From positions 187,299 to 251,298 of the forward strand of contig QKWP01000028.1 of NCBI GenBank assembly GCA_003550325.1: a stretch of DNA of 64,000 bases. The letters run 5' to 3'. Of this stretch, positions 33,429 through 42,692 are shown in pieces. The first letter of the stretch is position 1. Each line of letters begins with the position of its first letter. The DNA is from Gigaspora rosea (Eukaryota > Glomeromycota > Glomeromycetes > Diversisporales > Gigasporaceae). The notes below the pieces were generated by a model. The model was not told the DNA's origin. It saw only the letters and a list, made by a program, of their open reading frames with translations, and did no database searches. The position numbers and the translations under genes are program-made.

Positions 33429-33552
33429 AGAGATGACACTATTACAGTTTTTTTTGCATTTTCATCAAAACGGCTTTTTTTTTATTTCATTTGAATTTCT
33501 AAACGACATATAAGATCGAATTATTTAAACAGTAGAAGAGATGACACTATTA
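33429..33552 (+). repeat. tail of tandem unit copy 1 plus complete copy 2
   Basis: After the second AGAGATGAC comes ACTATTACAG, then a complete second unit TTTTTTTTGCATTTTCATCA ... CAGTAGAAGAGATGACACTA. Copy two shows what the insertion site looked like before the transposon landed. Confidence 0.85.
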
Positions 33553-34044
33553 CAAAGATTATCATTTTATTTTAGCTTTAAAGATTTCTTATATCTATTG
33601 TTATTATTAATGTTTCTATATGTTGTTTATTTATATTATCAATACTTTACTCGTGTTAACAAACTTCCATTATTGGATCTATTTGTACTTTATTTATTGT
33701 TTTAATTCGCTGTAAATTTATCGTTGACCTTTTTTCTTAAAAAAATTAATATCAATTTTTATAGCTTTGGAATAAACGCGATGGTTACAATTAATGGATT
33801 CTCAAGCTCCAACAACAATATGGTGATATTTTTGAAGTCTGGTTAAGCAATAAACGCACTATTCTTTATGCCGTACAGACTATTTTGATAAGTTATTTTC
33901 ATCATCAACAAAACTAAATGGTTTTCTCGTTTTGAGCCTTGACGAACTCGGAATTAGCAAATATGGAATATTGGCAAACGATAACCTTGACAGTTGGAAG
34001 TTCAATCGAAATTTTTTCAGTTAAGTCATGCTTACTCCTAGTTT
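33553..34044. other. no recognised gene
   Basis: Moderately AT-rich; TATGGAATATTGGC and neighbouring runs give no sustained frame. Confidence 0.4.
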
Positions 34045-34704
34045 TAGGGTGTTCTCAAGCACCTTGCTCAATGGATCGGAAGTAAAATTTTAATTAGTCG
34101 GAAATCGAATAAATGAATCAAGTGATTTACCATTGCGATGAACAAATCAGTAGATAAAAACCACCTTTTTTCGTCAAAAATTTGTCATTGATAAAGGTCG
34201 CTCAAGCATTACTTTATATTCAATCATAATAATAATAAACAATAAATTCTCACCAAGTTTCGATCCGTTTCAAAAAATAACCATTTTATTGTTAAGGCTC
34301 GAAGCTTTTAAAACAAATGATCGATACCTAATACGAACATAATAAATACAACATTTCTTTTAAATAATAATAGCATAAACAAAAATTGTTACTTCTTGTT
34401 GCTGTAAACAACTTTCGCTAACGATTCGATAAATTGATTCTGTTGCTGTTGCAACAAAAAATTTAAATTGTGTAATCATTAAACGGAGAAGTCGATGTAA
34501 CTAAAGTTGAAGCTTCGGCAGTCAGTTGAATAGAATTTTTTTATTGGATTTTTAGTTGTTTTGGGTGGCATAGTGAAGATCACGATCAAAAGAAAAAGAG
34601 TATGCTCAGCATTTAATTCTATTAATATCGTCATTGATGTTGATGCTTGAGCATCATCACGATCATTATTAAATCAATTGATTGAGATGCTGAGAACACC
34701 CTTA
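34045..34704. repeat. inverted-repeat element, TTAGGGTGTTCTCA family
   Basis: Ends TTAGGGTGTTCTCAAGCACC and GATGCTGAGAACACCCTTA are inverted copies. TTGCTCAATGGATC near the left answers AATCAATTGATTGAGATG near the right. An orphan end of the same type lies at 8405-8430. It sits directly upstream of the P450 remnant and may have displaced its first exons. Confidence 0.6.
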
Positions 34705-34739
34705 ATCTTAAAACTATTGATTCTACTAACAAAATGTGG

Positions 34740-35881
34740 ATAAAATGGAAAATATTGGAACGCCCTTGGTGATGATTATTAAATTGAGTTATCTGAATGG
34801 ATGCACCGAATTACCATTGATACGATGATTGAAATTGCTACAGGAAAAAGGGCTTATACGTTACCTGTGTAATTTAATAAATTTACCACAAAAAAAATAG
34901 GTGATATTCCACCGGCCATATTAGATGATTCAGAATATTTTGTCCATAATCTGCAAAGGCATATTTCAACACTCACAACATTTACCATTTTCCTATTCAG
35001 TATTACATTAGACATTATATGCCAATACTTAGAAATATAACTAAGGCAGGAATAGAGAGTCGTGATAATATTCATAGAAAAATTATAGAAATTATCAAAA
35101 ATAGAAGAAAAGAGATTGAGAAGAATGGTGCAGCGTTCAGTGATATGTTATTATTTCTTATAGCAAATACTGAAAGAGATAAGAGTAGTAAACCTGATTT
35201 GCTACCTATGCTACCTATGACTGACGATGAAATTTTGGCAAATATTAAGGATGCATTCATTGGTGGAAGCGAAACGGTAACTATAAACTTCATTTATTAG
35301 ATAATGCTAAATAATTTTTTAAATATTTGTTATTTTACTTTTAATAGACTACGAATGCAACCTGCATTTTAATCTATTATATCTGCAAGTATCAAACGTT
35401 TTAAAAAAACTTCGTCAAGAACTTGACACAGTCTTTGGCGAAGATCGTGATCGTCCATTCACTTCAGATGACCTTTCAGCATTAAAATTCTGCGAAGCTG
35501 TAGTCAATTATTCATTCGACACCTCGTATAAACACTGAACCTGATGAATTACTCGGCTATTATTGGCCAGCACGTTCGGAATTTATAATGTTTTTTGAAG
35601 GTTGAAATAAAAATCCTCAGTGTTGGAAAGATCCAGAGGTCTTTAGCCCAGATAGATTTATGACAGATGATAAAATAGTGAAAAAAAATTATATTTTTTG
35701 GTGGAGAAATTCGGTAAGAAATTAGCAATGATGAGTTGAAAGGTATAATTGCAATGTTGTTTAGAAAGTATGATGTTACTTTAATTAACGAAGAGTTACG
35801 TTGCAAAAGTTTGGTATTTAATTCCAGTATTGAAGGAATTTTTATAAAAATTACACCTAGGAAGGATGTTACATTTAATTA
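34740..35881 (+). pseudogene. cytochrome P450, decayed, heme-cysteine loop lost
   Basis: P450s are heme monooxygenases of the endoplasmic reticulum. From 34745 I read ELSEWMHRITIDTMIEIATG, then from 35010 YMPILRNITKAGIESRDNIH, FSDMLLFLIANTE and MTDDEILANIKDAFIGGSET. The last is the I helix (GGSET then TTNAT, as in AGxxTT), interrupted by a 71-base intron (35277-35347, GTAACT...TAATAG, phase 0) that splices in frame. Next come LRQELDTVFGEDRDRPFTSD and LKFCEAVVN (K-helix region, its ExxR not intact), RINTEPDELLGYYWPARSEF, NPQCWKDPEVFSPDRFMTDD (PERF-like), and YIFFGG. The heme loop, normally FGGGxRxCxG, is deleted after FGGEIR so the Cys ligand is missing. The end is GIIAMLFRKYDVTLINEELR. Frames change between blocks. 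The N-terminal membrane anchor is not found. Confidence 0.85.
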
Positions 35882-36483
35882 ATATTGGTCGTTAATTATT
35901 TCAATTTTTTTTTAATAAACAAATATTATATTAAGATATTTTTTTTAAAATTTCTGAGCAACAAATTAATACATTGATATTTCCTTGTACTCGTCTTTAA
36001 GAATTAAATCCTTTAAAAGATTCCTTAACAGTTTATTGAGAACGTATCGGAGGGCTCTCATTCCAAATACCTTCAAGCACGGTTATATCTCCACAAAGTT
36101 ATTTCTCAACCTAAATTTTATCCCGCTATTTAGCAGAATAAATATTTTATGTTTGTTAAAATTACCTTAGTTAAATTTCTACATAAATTATATATCCAAA
36201 ATTTCTTAGACAAAATGTGATATGACTGAGGTTTGACTATATTTAAGAGATTTAAGTGTTTATTTTTACCTAATAAATCATTACAGCGAATTTATGAAAT
36301 ATCCAAAATTGGAATTGATTACAAATATGTAAATACTGATTTTGCTGAGATTATTAATGCTTCCTAGGTTAAGATGCGCCTTTATGATAAATTTATATGT
36401 CTAACAAGAGTTGAATGATGGGTAGCCTGTGGAAAGATGGATTAGTCTAGATAAGAGTACCAAAAATTTTTTTCAAGGTTTGG
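35882..36483. other. no recognised gene
   Basis: Downstream flank of the P450 remnant; short frames only. Confidence 0.4.
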
Positions 36484-36505
36484 TATTGATTTATTAATAC
36501 ATAAT

Positions 36506-36778
36506 TTGGCAAAGCTAATTTTTCGTTTGGAATCTGAAAACATGCGTCGGATTTTGAGTTCACATCTAAGGTCATGCAAGGTTAATTTTTCATTTTGCGT
36601 AACAAGGAATCAAAAATTGGGTTGGCAGTCATATTTTTCTGTCAATCCTATTGGGAAATTAAGATCTCTATCGGGTGACAATTGGCACAATTGGGATCTA
36701 AAAAAAAAAGGAATGTATAATTTTATTGCATATTGCACCCCTATTATAAATATGGATCATCGTTTCGATTTTGTATAA
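36506..36778 (+). CDS. hypothetical short protein or gene fragment, 90 residues
   Basis: The frame opens at MAKLIFRLESENMRRILSSH and ends HRFDFV. Its composition (balanced charged and aromatic residues, GWQSYFSVNPIGKL, SGDNWHNWDLKKKG) is more protein-like than most frames in this AT-rich window. I do not recognise the family. Codons before the ATG (from 36484) also look coding, so it may be the last exon of a larger worn gene. No downstream signal was identified. Confidence 0.3.
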   Translation: MAKLIFRLESENMRRILSSHLRSCKVNFSFCVTRNQKLGWQSYFSVNPIGKLRSLSGDNWHNWDLKKKGMYNFIAYCTPIINMDHRFDFV

Positions 36779-36797
36779 CAAATAATTAAAGAAATTT

Positions 36798-37355
36798 AAA
36801 TTTAATTAATATTAGGGTTAGGGTTAAGGCCTAGGATGGAGCAGGAGTATAGTTGATATCAAAATTTCACGCGAAGTATTTTTTATTAGAACTCCAAATA
36901 TACTTGCCAGCCAAACTCAGACAAATCCCAATCCCCTAAAATGCAATTGCTATTTATAAAAAATTAAATTAAACAAATAAGTCTAAATTTTATAAGTATA
37001 CATCTATTGCTATAAGAATATACTTGATTTATTTAAACAAAGATTTAATAAAATTTTTTAGCTATGAGTTTGGCCAGAACCTTTGAGTTTGTCCACTTTT
37101 AAGTTTACTTAAATTTGACAAACCCAAGAGGTCTGGCCAAACTCATAGCTCTAAAATTTTATTAATAATTTTTTGTTTAAATAAGTCAAGTATATTCTTA
37201 TAGCTATAGATAAGATTTTAGAATTATTTGTTTGATTTAATTTTTCATAAATAGCAATTGCATTTTAGGGGTTTTGGATTTGTTCAGATTTGGCTGGCAA
37301 CTATAACTCCAAAGGTGGTTTTATAGACAAAATTTTTAATTAATAGAAGAAGTCA
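36798..37355. repeat. old copy of the 40141-type MITE, split by a palindrome element
   Basis: TATTAGGGTTAGGGTTAAGG, CCTAGGATGGAGCAGG and ATCAAAATTTCACGCGA correspond to 40255-40320. After the insertion the match resumes: GGTGGTTTTATAGACAAAAT versus TGGTTTCATAATCAAAATTT. Its own termini are lost. Confidence 0.75.
36899..37304. repeat. palindromic element with perfect 9-bp TSD, nested
   Basis: Ends TATACTTGCCAGCCAAACTC and GATTTGGCTGGCAACTAT are inverted copies; the two halves stay complementary up to the centre near 37105 (GAGTTTGGCCAGAACC / GGTCTGGCCAAACTC). AACTCCAAA stands on both sides (36890-36898, 37305-37313). The element interrupts an older MITE copy. Confidence 0.88.
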
Positions 37356-37631
37356 ATATATTGCAGATGTAATAAATTGTGAAACCCAAAAAAAATTTGA
37401 GAAATTGAAAAATGGGTCAGCAGGTAATACAAAATGAAAAATCAACTTTGCATGGCCTTAAATAGAGTGATTCAGAATTAAGGCCCAAATTTCAGATTTC
37501 AGCAGATTTCAAATTATTGTGATTTGCAAATTGATGTACTTTTTAATTAAATTTGTAGATCTCTGCACCTATACTATTAGGCCCTGCCAGAAGTCTAGAC
37601 TAGGGACATGTAAAAATTGTAAAAAGATTAG

Positions 37632-38039
37632 AAACAATAAAACACAATTGGTTTGGAGTAGTATCAGACTGTGAGTATCAGTATAATGCAGATGTATTGG
37701 TTACTAAAAATCCAGAGTGACTACAAAATGGGACATGGTTGCTTGACAGGTATGGGATTGCTTGTGGAATAAAGTAGCCATAAGGCCAGTTAGAAACATA
37801 ATTGGTGGGGTAGCTATATAAATCAGAGGGTTTTATATAGCCAATACTCATAGTTGAGTTGCAGGTATAGTAGCTAGTTTAGAACCTTTGGGTAGACTAC
37901 TTAAATTAGGTATCAAAAGTACACAGATTGCTAGTTGTACTCTCATTTATGTGACATAAACTATTCAATTTAAAAATGTGGCCCATCAGCCAAGCAAGAC
38001 TACCATCTAAAATTACAAAAAAAACAATAAAACACAATT
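37632..38039 (+). mobile_element. 5'-truncated long retroposon with 18-bp TSD
   Basis: The body (37650-38021) matches the 3' part of the long tRNA-headed family (inverse of 15715-15840): CAGAGGGTTTTATATAGC, TAGAACCTTTGGGTAGACTA, GCTAGTTGTACTCTCATTTA. It ends in an A-rich tail. AAACAATAAAACACAATT is found at both 37632-37649 and 38022-38039. The head with polymerase III boxes is absent, the usual result of incomplete reverse transcription. Confidence 0.88.
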
Positions 38040-38712
38040 TTTATCAAATATACATTATAAAACAATTTTGGCTCTTATTTATGCATGGTACAAAAATTTG
38101 CAAATTTGATTTGTTAGCTATTTTAATTCACCAATTACTTTGTATATTTATTTGTATAATTTCACATGTGAAGAACATTGTAATAGTAATTTATTATATC
38201 CCATTAAGTGTCCTTAAAAATTTATAGACAATACACCTATGAATTAATTAGTATAGAATGTTCTAGATAAAAATGTTTCTACATTTTAAAAATCCTTCCA
38301 AACCTTAATACTACCCCTAATATAAAAAATTTTTCTTTAAAAATTTTATATTTAAAACTTAGAAAATCTATAAACATAATGAAACAGTATAATAGGTACC
38401 AAACTATCATAGGTATGTTTTATAATAAATGCACTGAATAATAAATATAATAAGGGCCATGTCATTAATCACCTGATTATTTTTATCAGAGGCCTACCCC
38501 CTCCCTCTTCCTTAATATATATATAGTCAGGTTCCTTATATATAATTTCATTTTTTTTACCCCCCCCTCCCCTAAAAAATCACCTGACTTTGTCACTCCC
38601 CTAAAAATAAACACTATTGAAATTGAAATTAGATATATTTTATATTACAATAAAAACATTTTTTGCTAGTACCAAACCAATTTTTCCCATTATTCAAAAA
38701 ATTTTTATAGGT
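38040..38712. other. no recognised gene; C-rich patches
   Basis: CCTACCCCCTCCCTCTTCC (38493-38511) and CCCCCCCTCCCCT (38562-38574) with TCACCTGA stand between AT-rich segments; they look like ends of a worn element with arms GTCAGG / CCTGAC. No gene. Confidence 0.35.
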
Positions 38713-39862
38713 TCCTGGTCTAGACACTTTTGCAATAACATGACCATCATGTGGTGTAGCATATTCAGATTAACATTTTGGCTTTATTGTTAAGGTTAGA
38801 AGAGAGTCAAAAATCAGCTAATTCTCTAAAGAGGTTAAAAAAAGTGAAAATTTAATATAAAGACCTGACTAAAAGAGAAGGGGTCAAAACTTTGGCCAAA
38901 ATCGAATTGGCTGATTCCTGGCAGTGCTTTTAGGGTTAGGGCTTGTGGATATAGCCTTATAAGATTACTATCTATATGTAAAATCATGTTTTAGACATTG
39001 TTATATAGTTTTTAAAGCTGATTTAAACGCCTTTTTTCTTCTTGTACACATGTTTGTTTTGATATTGGACTGATCCAGGATGATCAAAATTTACATTCTT
39101 ATTGGTTACATATGTCACATTGGGAGTGAAATCAGTAAGTAAATCAAAATTATGTATAGATGTATATTAATTTTATATATGAATTTTTTTCTGCAGATCA
39201 ATATGATTAGATAGTAATTTCAAATAGATATATAGCATTAACTATATTAATTTCAAGATTAAACCTTTGTAAAGCCTAATATCAGATATTTGTTAACAAA
39301 GTTATGTTTTATTTTTTCTATTTGAATATAAAAATATTAAAATTGTAGTAGAAATTTGAATTTTTTATATTCAAATGCAAAAAATAAAAATGTAACTTTG
39401 TTAACAAAGGTTTGATATTAGGCTTTACAAAGGTTTTATCTTGAAATATAATATTGTTAAGGCTATAATCAATTTAAATTTTACTATCTAATTATAATAA
39501 AAATTGTGATCTAAATCATGCATAAAAAATTTGTATATAAAATTTGATATACACCTATATATAATTTTGATTTTATTAGTTGAATGCCCAACATCACGTT
39601 ACTGCAAAAGTGTTTAGACCAGTGTTTAAATTCAAATTTGATTTTATGCTTGCAAAAAAACATTTTGTAAAATTTAATGTTCTCAAAAATTTTTCAATGT
39701 TCTCAGTATTAGAAAATCAAAAATTTTTTAATATTAAAAAATTTTATTAAATGTTCTCAAGTAGAGAACATTTTTCAATAATTCATGTTTATAAAAATTG
39801 TTAAATGTTCTCTGAGAACACTGAAAACATAAATTTAAACACTGGTTTATTTAGATCCCTGG
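38713..39862. repeat. long palindromic element with two later insertions
   Basis: The ends TCTAGACACTTTTGCAATAA (38719) and TTACTGCAAAAGTGTTTAGA (39599-39618) are inverted. The arms continue through ATCAAAATTATGTATAGATG (39136) / TATATATAATTTTGATTTTA (39558) to a centre near 39350, where AAGCCTAATATCAGATAT answers TTTGATATTAGGCTT. The left arm has an extra block (38752-39110) with the TTGGACTGATCC core; the right end is interrupted by a small MITE (39619-39845), after which TTTAGATCCCTGG completes the terminus. Confidence 0.75.
39619..39845. repeat. small MITE nested in the right end of the palindromic element
   Basis: Ends CCAGTGTTTAAATT and AATTTAAACACTGG are perfect inverted copies, and AATGTTCTC / GAGAACATT words recur inside. 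The target duplication is unclear (GTTTAGA / GTTTATTTAGA). Confidence 0.75.
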
Positions 39863-40131
39863 TGGGGTTCATACAGTCATTATCTTCCCAGCATCGCACC
39901 AAGTTTTTTAATCACATGACATGGACAAATTCTTTAAGGCACCACCTTTTCTTCCTTTTGAGTATTGAATCTACAGTATAATAACTCAATGCAATAAATA
40001 ATTTAATATCCTGCATCAAGAAAAGCAGTTTGAGCTTTAACTTTCATTGCTTTTTGAATTTGATCATTATTTGTAGCTGAATAATTATCAAATTCAATTA
40101 TTAATTAATATTAAGTAAAAACAAAATATAA
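39863..40131. other. short spacer without recognised gene
   Basis: Slightly less AT-rich at 39863-39960; no frame or repeat stands out. Confidence 0.4.
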
Positions 40132-40140
40132 TAATTCGAA

Positions 40141-40490
40141 GAATTAATATATTTGTAGCCATAGGCTACATGTAGCCGTAACTAAGATCAGGTGTAACGT
40201 AACTATCAAATTATAGAAATATTTTTTTTTATAAAAATAAAACCCCACGATTAATATTAGGGTTAGGGTGAGGCCTGGGATGGGGCAGGGGGCATAGTTT
40301 ATACCAAAATTTAGCGAGGATTTTTTTAGTTAGAACGTAGAATATGGTTTCATAATCAAAATTTTGAGTTATTGGGAATTTCTTTAAAAAAACTAGTATT
40401 TGTTTTGATTTCACGTTACACCTGATCCTGAAATTTAATTGGCTTTATTGATACGGCTACATGTAGCCATGGCTACAAATATATTAATCC
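40141..40490. repeat. Mutator-like MITE with perfect 9-bp TSD (best copy of its family)
   Basis: Ends GAATTAATATATTTGTAGCC and GGCTACAAATATATTAATCC are inverted and extend through GGCTACATGTAGCCGTA. TAATTCGAA flanks both sides (40132-40140, 40491-40499). The centre contains ATTAGGGTTAGGGTGAGGCC. Family members: 14297-14668, the split copy at 36798-37355, and worn relatives at 5651-6010 and 52420-52646. Confidence 0.93.
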
Positions 40491-40499
40491 TAATTCGAA

Positions 40500-40997
40500 A
40501 AAATCAACAAATTTTTTACGTGATAATCGTTATATTGAATAATTTAAATTCCGATTCTTTATTAATTTTTTCATGCAATTATTAATATCTTTAACCTGAA
40601 CTATTAATTACCTATATAATTAAACTATATAGGATATTTATATATCTATAAACTACTTCGATTTCATAGTTATAACCAAGTCTTAAACATTTTGTTAAAT
40701 CGTTCAAATTACTAATTTTAGTAAAATTACTATCTATTAATATACATATACTGTAGCAAAATTATCATGTTTTTAGTTATTAAATACATTCTGTTTTATA
40801 TGTAACCTCTGAATTACATTAATTTATTTTTACATTATTACTACGTACGGACATACGTACATTCTATTTTTGAATTAACTCATCCTCTTATTATGAATAG
40901 GGATTCTAACGACTCAATCGATAATAGGTTGTTATAATAATAAATATACAAGTTTGATCAAGCCATAGCATCACCAATAAATTAAATTGAGTAAGGG
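40500..40997. other. AT-rich stretch without recognised genes
   Basis: TACGTACGGACATACGTACA (40840-40859) is a small dyad; otherwise nothing. Confidence 0.45.
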
Positions 40998-41150
40998 AAG
41001 TGCCGTTTATTACGTAGTTTCGAGAGGGGGGGAGGGGGTTAGCAGTCTATCACGTCTATATATTATATATAAAAATTATTATTGGCTGCTAATTAGATCA
41101 CAGGAAGGAGGGGATATGACCTCCTAATAAAAATAAATTACGTAATACAA
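40998..41150. repeat. possible small MITE
   Basis: CCGTTTATTACGTAGTTTCG near the left and AAATAAATTACGTAATACAA near the right form imperfect inverted arms, and GAGGGGGGGAGGGGG answers CCTCCT-type bases weakly. Low confidence. Confidence 0.35.
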
Positions 41151-41164
41151 AGATATATAGTAAA

Positions 41165-41460
41165 NNNNNNNNNNNNNNNNNNNNNNNNNNNNNNNNNNNN
41201 NNNNNNNNNNNNNNNNNNNNNNNNNNNNNNNNNNNNNNNNNNNNNNNNNNNNNNNNNNNNNNNNNNNNNNNNNNNNNNNNNNNNNNNNNNNNNNNNNNNN
41301 NNNNNNNNNNNNNNNNNNNNNNNNNNNNNNNNNNNNNNNNNNNNNNNNNNNNNNNNNNNNNNNNNNNNNNNNNNNNNNNNNNNNNNNNNNNNNNNNNNNN
41401 NNNNNNNNNNNNNNNNNNNNNNNNNNNNNNNNNNNNNNNNNNNNNNNNNNNNNNNNNNNN
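41165..41460. other. assembly gap (N run)
   Basis: An unbroken run of N. It touches a tandem repeat on its right side. Confidence 1.
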
Positions 41461-41650
41461 AAAAATTGGCTTATAATTACTAAATAGTATAAAAAATAAA
41501 TTTATTTATATTAATGTATAAAATTATATACTGTATTAAAATAAATAAATTACGAAAAATTGGCTTATAATTACTAAATAGTATAAAAAATAATTTTATT
41601 TATATTAATGTATAAAATTATATACTGTATTAAAATAAATAAATTACGAA
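41461..41650. repeat. 94-bp tandem repeat, two visible units beside the gap
   Basis: AAAAATTGGCTTATAATTAC to ATAAATAAATTACG occurs twice with one or two changes, offset 94 bases. The first unit starts exactly at the end of the gap, so more units probably lie in the gap. Confidence 0.85.
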
Positions 41651-42126
41651 AAAAAATACTGCATATCTATGATTTAAACTTAAAAAATTATATCTACTAT
41701 ACATAATGTATACACACTATACTATACATATCTAATAAATTATACTATACAGGTTTACTATATATTCCTAGCAAAATGTCGATTCAAAACGCTTTAGCGT
41801 CGTCGCCCCAAAAACATCTAATCGGCCAATCAAATTTTAAGGTCAGTGTAATGCAAAAGAAACGCGAGCTGACTAACATTTTACATGTGAAACTACCTTT
41901 TCGCACTAACAGAAGTTTTCCCTGCAAATTTTGGTACTAGAAAAGCTCTTTTTAACCTAAATATATAGCAAAATCTAAAACTAATTTAACTGCAAAATTT
42001 TTTAACGATTTAAGTTGGTAATACTTATGGTTGTGTCACGAAAGTTACAAACTTACAGTGATGTAATTTTATGTAAGTTTACATAAGTTTCAGCAAATCA
42101 AATTTCATGTTTCATATTACGTTATT
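41651..42126. other. no recognised gene
   Basis: CGCTTTAGCGTCGTCGCCCC (41793-41812) is a GC-richer patch followed by ATCGGCCAATCAAATTTTA; it may be the edge of a worn element. Confidence 0.35.
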
Positions 42127-42331
42127 GTCCGGAGCGAAACGGAGGACTCTATATGTTTGTGCTAAGTGAAAAAAATGTTTGTTTGTCAGTTTGTCTGGCC
42201 ATTTCATGTGATACACAACCAATCACATTTAACTGATCAACAAAAACAATAACAAATACATAATCAACTTATATTGTATATATTGATATTAAATATATAG
42301 TATATATATATTAAAATATTGGCTCCGGACA
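42127..42331. repeat. possible inverted-repeat element, GTCCGGAGC ends
   Basis: The segment begins GTCCGGAGCGAAACGG (42129) and ends GGCTCCGGAC (42320-42329). A CATGTGATACACAACCAATC phrase (CATGTG plus CCAAT) lies inside. The inverted match is short (about 9 bases). It sits about 360 bases upstream of the F-box/LRR start. Confidence 0.45.
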
Positions 42332-42692
42332 TACAATGCTGCGCATTTACCTAGTATATAAGTAACTGTTTTAGGGCATAATTTAATTTGTAACTTCTCA
42401 ATTAAATCACCGAAAATTTAGATCTCAGAAATTATATATCATGTGAATTTCCACTTAAATGAAAACTAGTTTACCAAACTTATACAATTTTACCATAATA
42501 AGGATCTACAAATTTATGCGCGAGCTGCGTGCACTCTGCACATGAATTTATGAAACATTAACAATTCGCCCATCCTTAATTACAATGTTTCACAACATTT
42601 CATGCGGTGTATATATTTATGTATTGTTGTACGTACTTAACGTACACACGCACACTTTGATAACAAAAAAAAATTTTTTTTTATCTTTTAAA

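Noticed and set aside
42585-42692. Upstream ATG of the F-box/LRR gene, adding 36 residues and a hydrophobic stretch
   Set aside because: F-box proteins of this family start directly at the F-box, and the extension is encoded by low-complexity sequence including a long A/T run.
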